This document shows, in pieces, positions 61,591 through 64,000 of a stretch of DNA of 64,000 nt. Made by a program: the position numbers and the translations under genes. Where the stretch lies: the NCBI RefSeq assembly GCF_051401765.1, contig NW_027480423.1:11346001-11410000 (forward strand), given 5' to 3'. The stretch's first letter is position 1. Every line of letters begins with the position of its first letter. The stretch comes from Calliopsis andreniformis. Its lineage: Eukaryota > Arthropoda > Insecta > Hymenoptera > Andrenidae. The notes under the pieces were generated by a model. The model was given only the letters and a program-made list of their open reading frames with translations. It was not told the DNA's origin and did no database searches.

Positions 61591-64000
61591 CAACGCCCTA
61601 GAGTGATGCCTAGGTTGCCCGGATCGTAGAAATGTCCATATCTTTCACACTACTTGCAATTTTTCGTTTTATACGATGGAAAAACTGTTTTATTTATTTT
61701 GAATTTTATGCTTCGGGCGTTGACTTCTAAGGCCCTAACTATTCGATCTGGTGGAGCAACGACCTAGAGATATGCCTAGGTTGCCCGGAACGTACAAATG
61801 ACAATTACTTTCACACTGTTTGGTATTATTCATTTTGTACAATGGAAAAGCTGTTGTATTTATATTGTACTTTATGCCTCTGGCGTTGACTTCTAAGGCC
61901 GTAGCTATTAGATGCGGTGGAGCAACGCCCTAGAGTGACGCCTAGGTTGCCCGGAACATAGAAATGACTATAACTTTCACACTGGTTGCTATCATTCGTT
62001 TTATACGATGGAAAAACTGTTATATTTATATTGTATTTTATGCTTCAGACGTTGACTTCTGAGACCGTAGCTATTCGATGTGGTGGAAGAACGCCATACA
62101 GTGAAACCTAGGTTGCCCGGAACGTAGAAATGACCATTACTTTCACACTGTTTGCAATTATTCCTTTTATACGATGGAAAAGCTGTTGTATTTATATTGT
62201 ATTTTATGCTTCAGGCGTTGACTTCTGAGGCCGTAGGTATCCGATGTGGTGGAAGAACTCCATACAGTCAACCCTAGGTTGCCCGGAACGTAGAAATGAC
62301 CATAACTTTCACACTGGTTGCAATTATTCGTTTTATACGATGGAAAAGCTGTTGTATTTATATCGTATTTTATGCTTCTGGCGTTGACTTCTTAGGCCCT
62401 AACTGTCCGATCTGGTGGAACAACGCCCTAGGGTGAAGCCTAGGTTGCCGGGAAAGTAGAAATGACCATAACTTTCACACTGGTTGCAATTATTCGTTTT
62501 ATACGATGGAAAAGCTGTGGCATCTTTATTGTATTTTATTCACCTGGGGCTGACTTCTAAGGCCGTAGCTATTAGATGTGGTGGAGCAACGCCCTAGAGT
62601 GACGACTAGGTTGCCCGGAACGTAGAAATGACCATTATTTTCACAATGTTTGCAATTATTCATTTTATACGATGGAAAAACTTTTGTACTTATATTGTAT
62701 TTTATTCTTCTGGCGTTGACTTCTTAGGCCCTAACTATTCGATCTGGGGGAACAACGCCCTAGAGTGAAGACTAGGTTGCCCGGACCATGGAAATGACCA
62801 TTACTTTCAGACTGTTTGCAAATATACATTTTTTACGATGGAAAAGCTGTTGTATTTATGTTGTATTTTATGTTTCTGGCGTTGACTTCTTAGGCCCTAA
62901 CTACTTAATCTGGTAGAGCACCGCCCTAGAGTGAAGCATAGGTTGCCCGGAACGTAGAAATGACCATAACCTTCACACCGGTAGCAACTATCCGTTTTAT
63001 ACGATGGAAAAACAGTTCTATTTATTTTGTATTTTATGCTTCGGGCGTTGACTTCTGAGGCCCTAACAATTCAATCTGTTTGTGTAACGCCCTAGGGTGA
63101 AGCCTAGGTTGCCCGGAACGTAGAAATGACCATAGCCTTCACACTGGTTTGTATTATTCGTTTTATATGACACAAAAGCTGTTATATTTATATTGTATTT
63201 TATGCTTCTGGCGTTGACTTCTTTGGCCCTAACTATTCCATCTTGTGGAACAACGCCCTAGGGTGAAGCCTAGGTTGCCTGGAACGTAGAAATCACCATA
63301 ACTTTCACACGGGTTGCAATTATTCCTGTTATAGGATGGAAAGACTGTTGTATTTTTATTGTATTTTATACTTCAGGCGTTGACTTCTGAGGCCGTAGCT
63401 ATTCGATGTGGTGGAAGAACGCCATACAGTGAAGCCTAGGTTTCCCGGAACGTAGAAATGACCATAACTTTCACACTCGTTGCAATTATTTGTTTTATAC
63501 GATGGAAAAGCTGTTGTATTTATATCGTATTTTATGCTTCTGGCGTTGACTTCTGAGGCCGTTGCTATTCGATGTGGTGGAAGAACGCCATAGAGTGAAG
63601 CCTAGGTAGCCCAGATCGTAGAAATGTCCATATCTTTCACAATGTTTGCAATTTTTCGTTTTATACGATGGAAAAACTGTTTTATTTATTTTGTATTTTA
63701 TGCTTCGGGCGTTGACTTCTAAGGCCCTAACTATTCGATCTAGTGGAGCAACGCCCTAGAGTGCAGCCTAGGTTGCCCGGAACGTAGAACTGACCATAAC
63801 TTTCACAATGGTAGCAATTATTCGTTTTATACGATGGAAAAACTGATTTATTTATTTTGTATGTAATGCTTCGAGCGTTGACTTCTAAGGCCCTAACTAT
63901 TCGATCAGGTGGAGCAACGCCCTAGAGTGAAGCCTAGGTTGCTCGAAATGTAGAAATGACCATAACTTTCACACTGGTTGCTATCATTCGTTTTATATGA

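Larger units (their letters stand above)
1..64000 (+). repeat. 166-bp satellite DNA array, head-to-tail, spanning the whole window
   Basis: The same 166-bp unit recurs from the first base to the last, always in the same orientation, giving about 385 monomers. Taking the unit from GTTGCAATTATTCG to TTTCACACTG, my by-eye consensus has 32 C and 36 G (41% GC). A typical L-type copy is 5,559-5,724. Conserved blocks in order are GCAATTATTCGTTTTATACG, ATGGAAAAACTGTTGTATTT, GCTTCTGGCGTTGACTTCTA, GGAGCAACGCCCTAGAGTGA, AGCCTAGGTTGCCCGGAACG and TAGAAATGACCATAACTTTC. Adjacent monomers differ more from each other than from monomers many units away, which is the sign of higher-order structure. No unique stretch, inverted monomer or inserted element was seen. 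Organism and chromosomal location cannot be read from the sequence. A centromeric or heterochromatic role is inference from the array form. Confidence 0.98.
26113..64000 (+). repeat. R-type subfamily domain (second block)
   Basis: From about 26,113 (17,150 + 8,963) to the window end the monomers are R type throughout, apart from partly L-like and diverged monomers at about 37.8-40.5 kb. It includes the overlapping 4,480-, 12,941-, 2,987- and 2,323-bp duplications described separately. I see no non-satellite stretch in these 38 kb. Confidence 0.8.

Noticed and set aside
1..64000. CRISPR array, suggested by regular repetition.
   Set aside because: Repeats are contiguous 166-bp units with no unique spacers, and no cas genes are present.
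1..64000. Telomere-like CCCTAAC once per monomer.
   Set aside because: It occurs singly inside GGCCCTAACTATTC and never in tandem, so it is a chance 7-mer match.
1..64000. TATA-like TATTTATAT and minus-strand AATAAA motifs as promoter and polyadenylation signals.
   Set aside because: They are part of the AT-rich half of every monomer, and no gene lies next to them.
1..64000. Naming a species or a known satellite family of about 166 bp.
   Set aside because: Several animal and plant satellites have this length. I do not recognise the sequence itself, and a database search of the monomer would be needed to decide.

Overview
The whole 64 kb window is one uninterrupted block of tandem satellite DNA. 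I find no gene, RNA gene, transposon, CRISPR array or unique-sequence spacer. The repeat unit is a 166-bp monomer, and about 385 copies lie head-to-tail in one orientation. The consensus I assembled by eye is about 41% GC. Each unit has an AT-rich half (around TTGTATTTATATTGTATTTT) followed by a GC-richer half (around GGAGCAACGCCCTAGAGTG and TTGCCCGGAACGTAG). Such an array indicates a eukaryotic genome and a constitutive heterochromatin block (centromere, pericentromere, or a satellite-rich sex or B chromosome). I do not recognise the family well enough to name a species or clade.

Layout. Two subfamily domains can be told apart. The L type fills 1 to about 17,150 and returns at about 22,666-26,113. 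Its marks are 'GAATTGGCC', T8 tracts, 'GCATTTTATGG' and 'TTCAATCCGTTGG', and two monomer kinds often alternate. The R type fills about 17,150-22,665 and about 26,113 to the end. Its marks are 'TTCTGAGGCCG', 'GGTGGAAGAACGCC', 'GGAACAACGGCC', 'TATACAATGG' and 'TATAGGATGG'. Above the monomer level the array is a nest of segmental tandem duplications, nearly all close to whole multiples of 166 bp. These are a 17-monomer repeat (2,822 bp; about 5.2-11.0 kb), a 54-monomer repeat (8,963/8,964 bp; 13,702-31,628, seven differences seen), a 27-monomer repeat (4,480 bp; 28,449-37,456) overlapping it, and a copy of 40.46 kb to at least 48.74 kb displaced by 12,941 bp (78 monomers less 7 bp). Inside that copy a further 14-monomer duplication (2,323 bp) shifts the remainder to 15,264 bp. 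Smaller 2-, 3-, 4-, 12- and 18-monomer repeats also occur.

Interpretation. There are no genes working together here. What the sequence records is how a satellite array evolves: in-register unequal exchange, recent kilobase-scale amplification, local conversion, and older diverged islands at about 37.8-40.5 and 50.3-52.0 kb. The most testable observations are the relative order of the duplications from shared variants, a 220-bp conversion-like tract at 61,371-61,590, and a degenerate CENP-B-box-like 17-mer present in some monomer types and lost in others. All open reading frames are by-products of the repeat.
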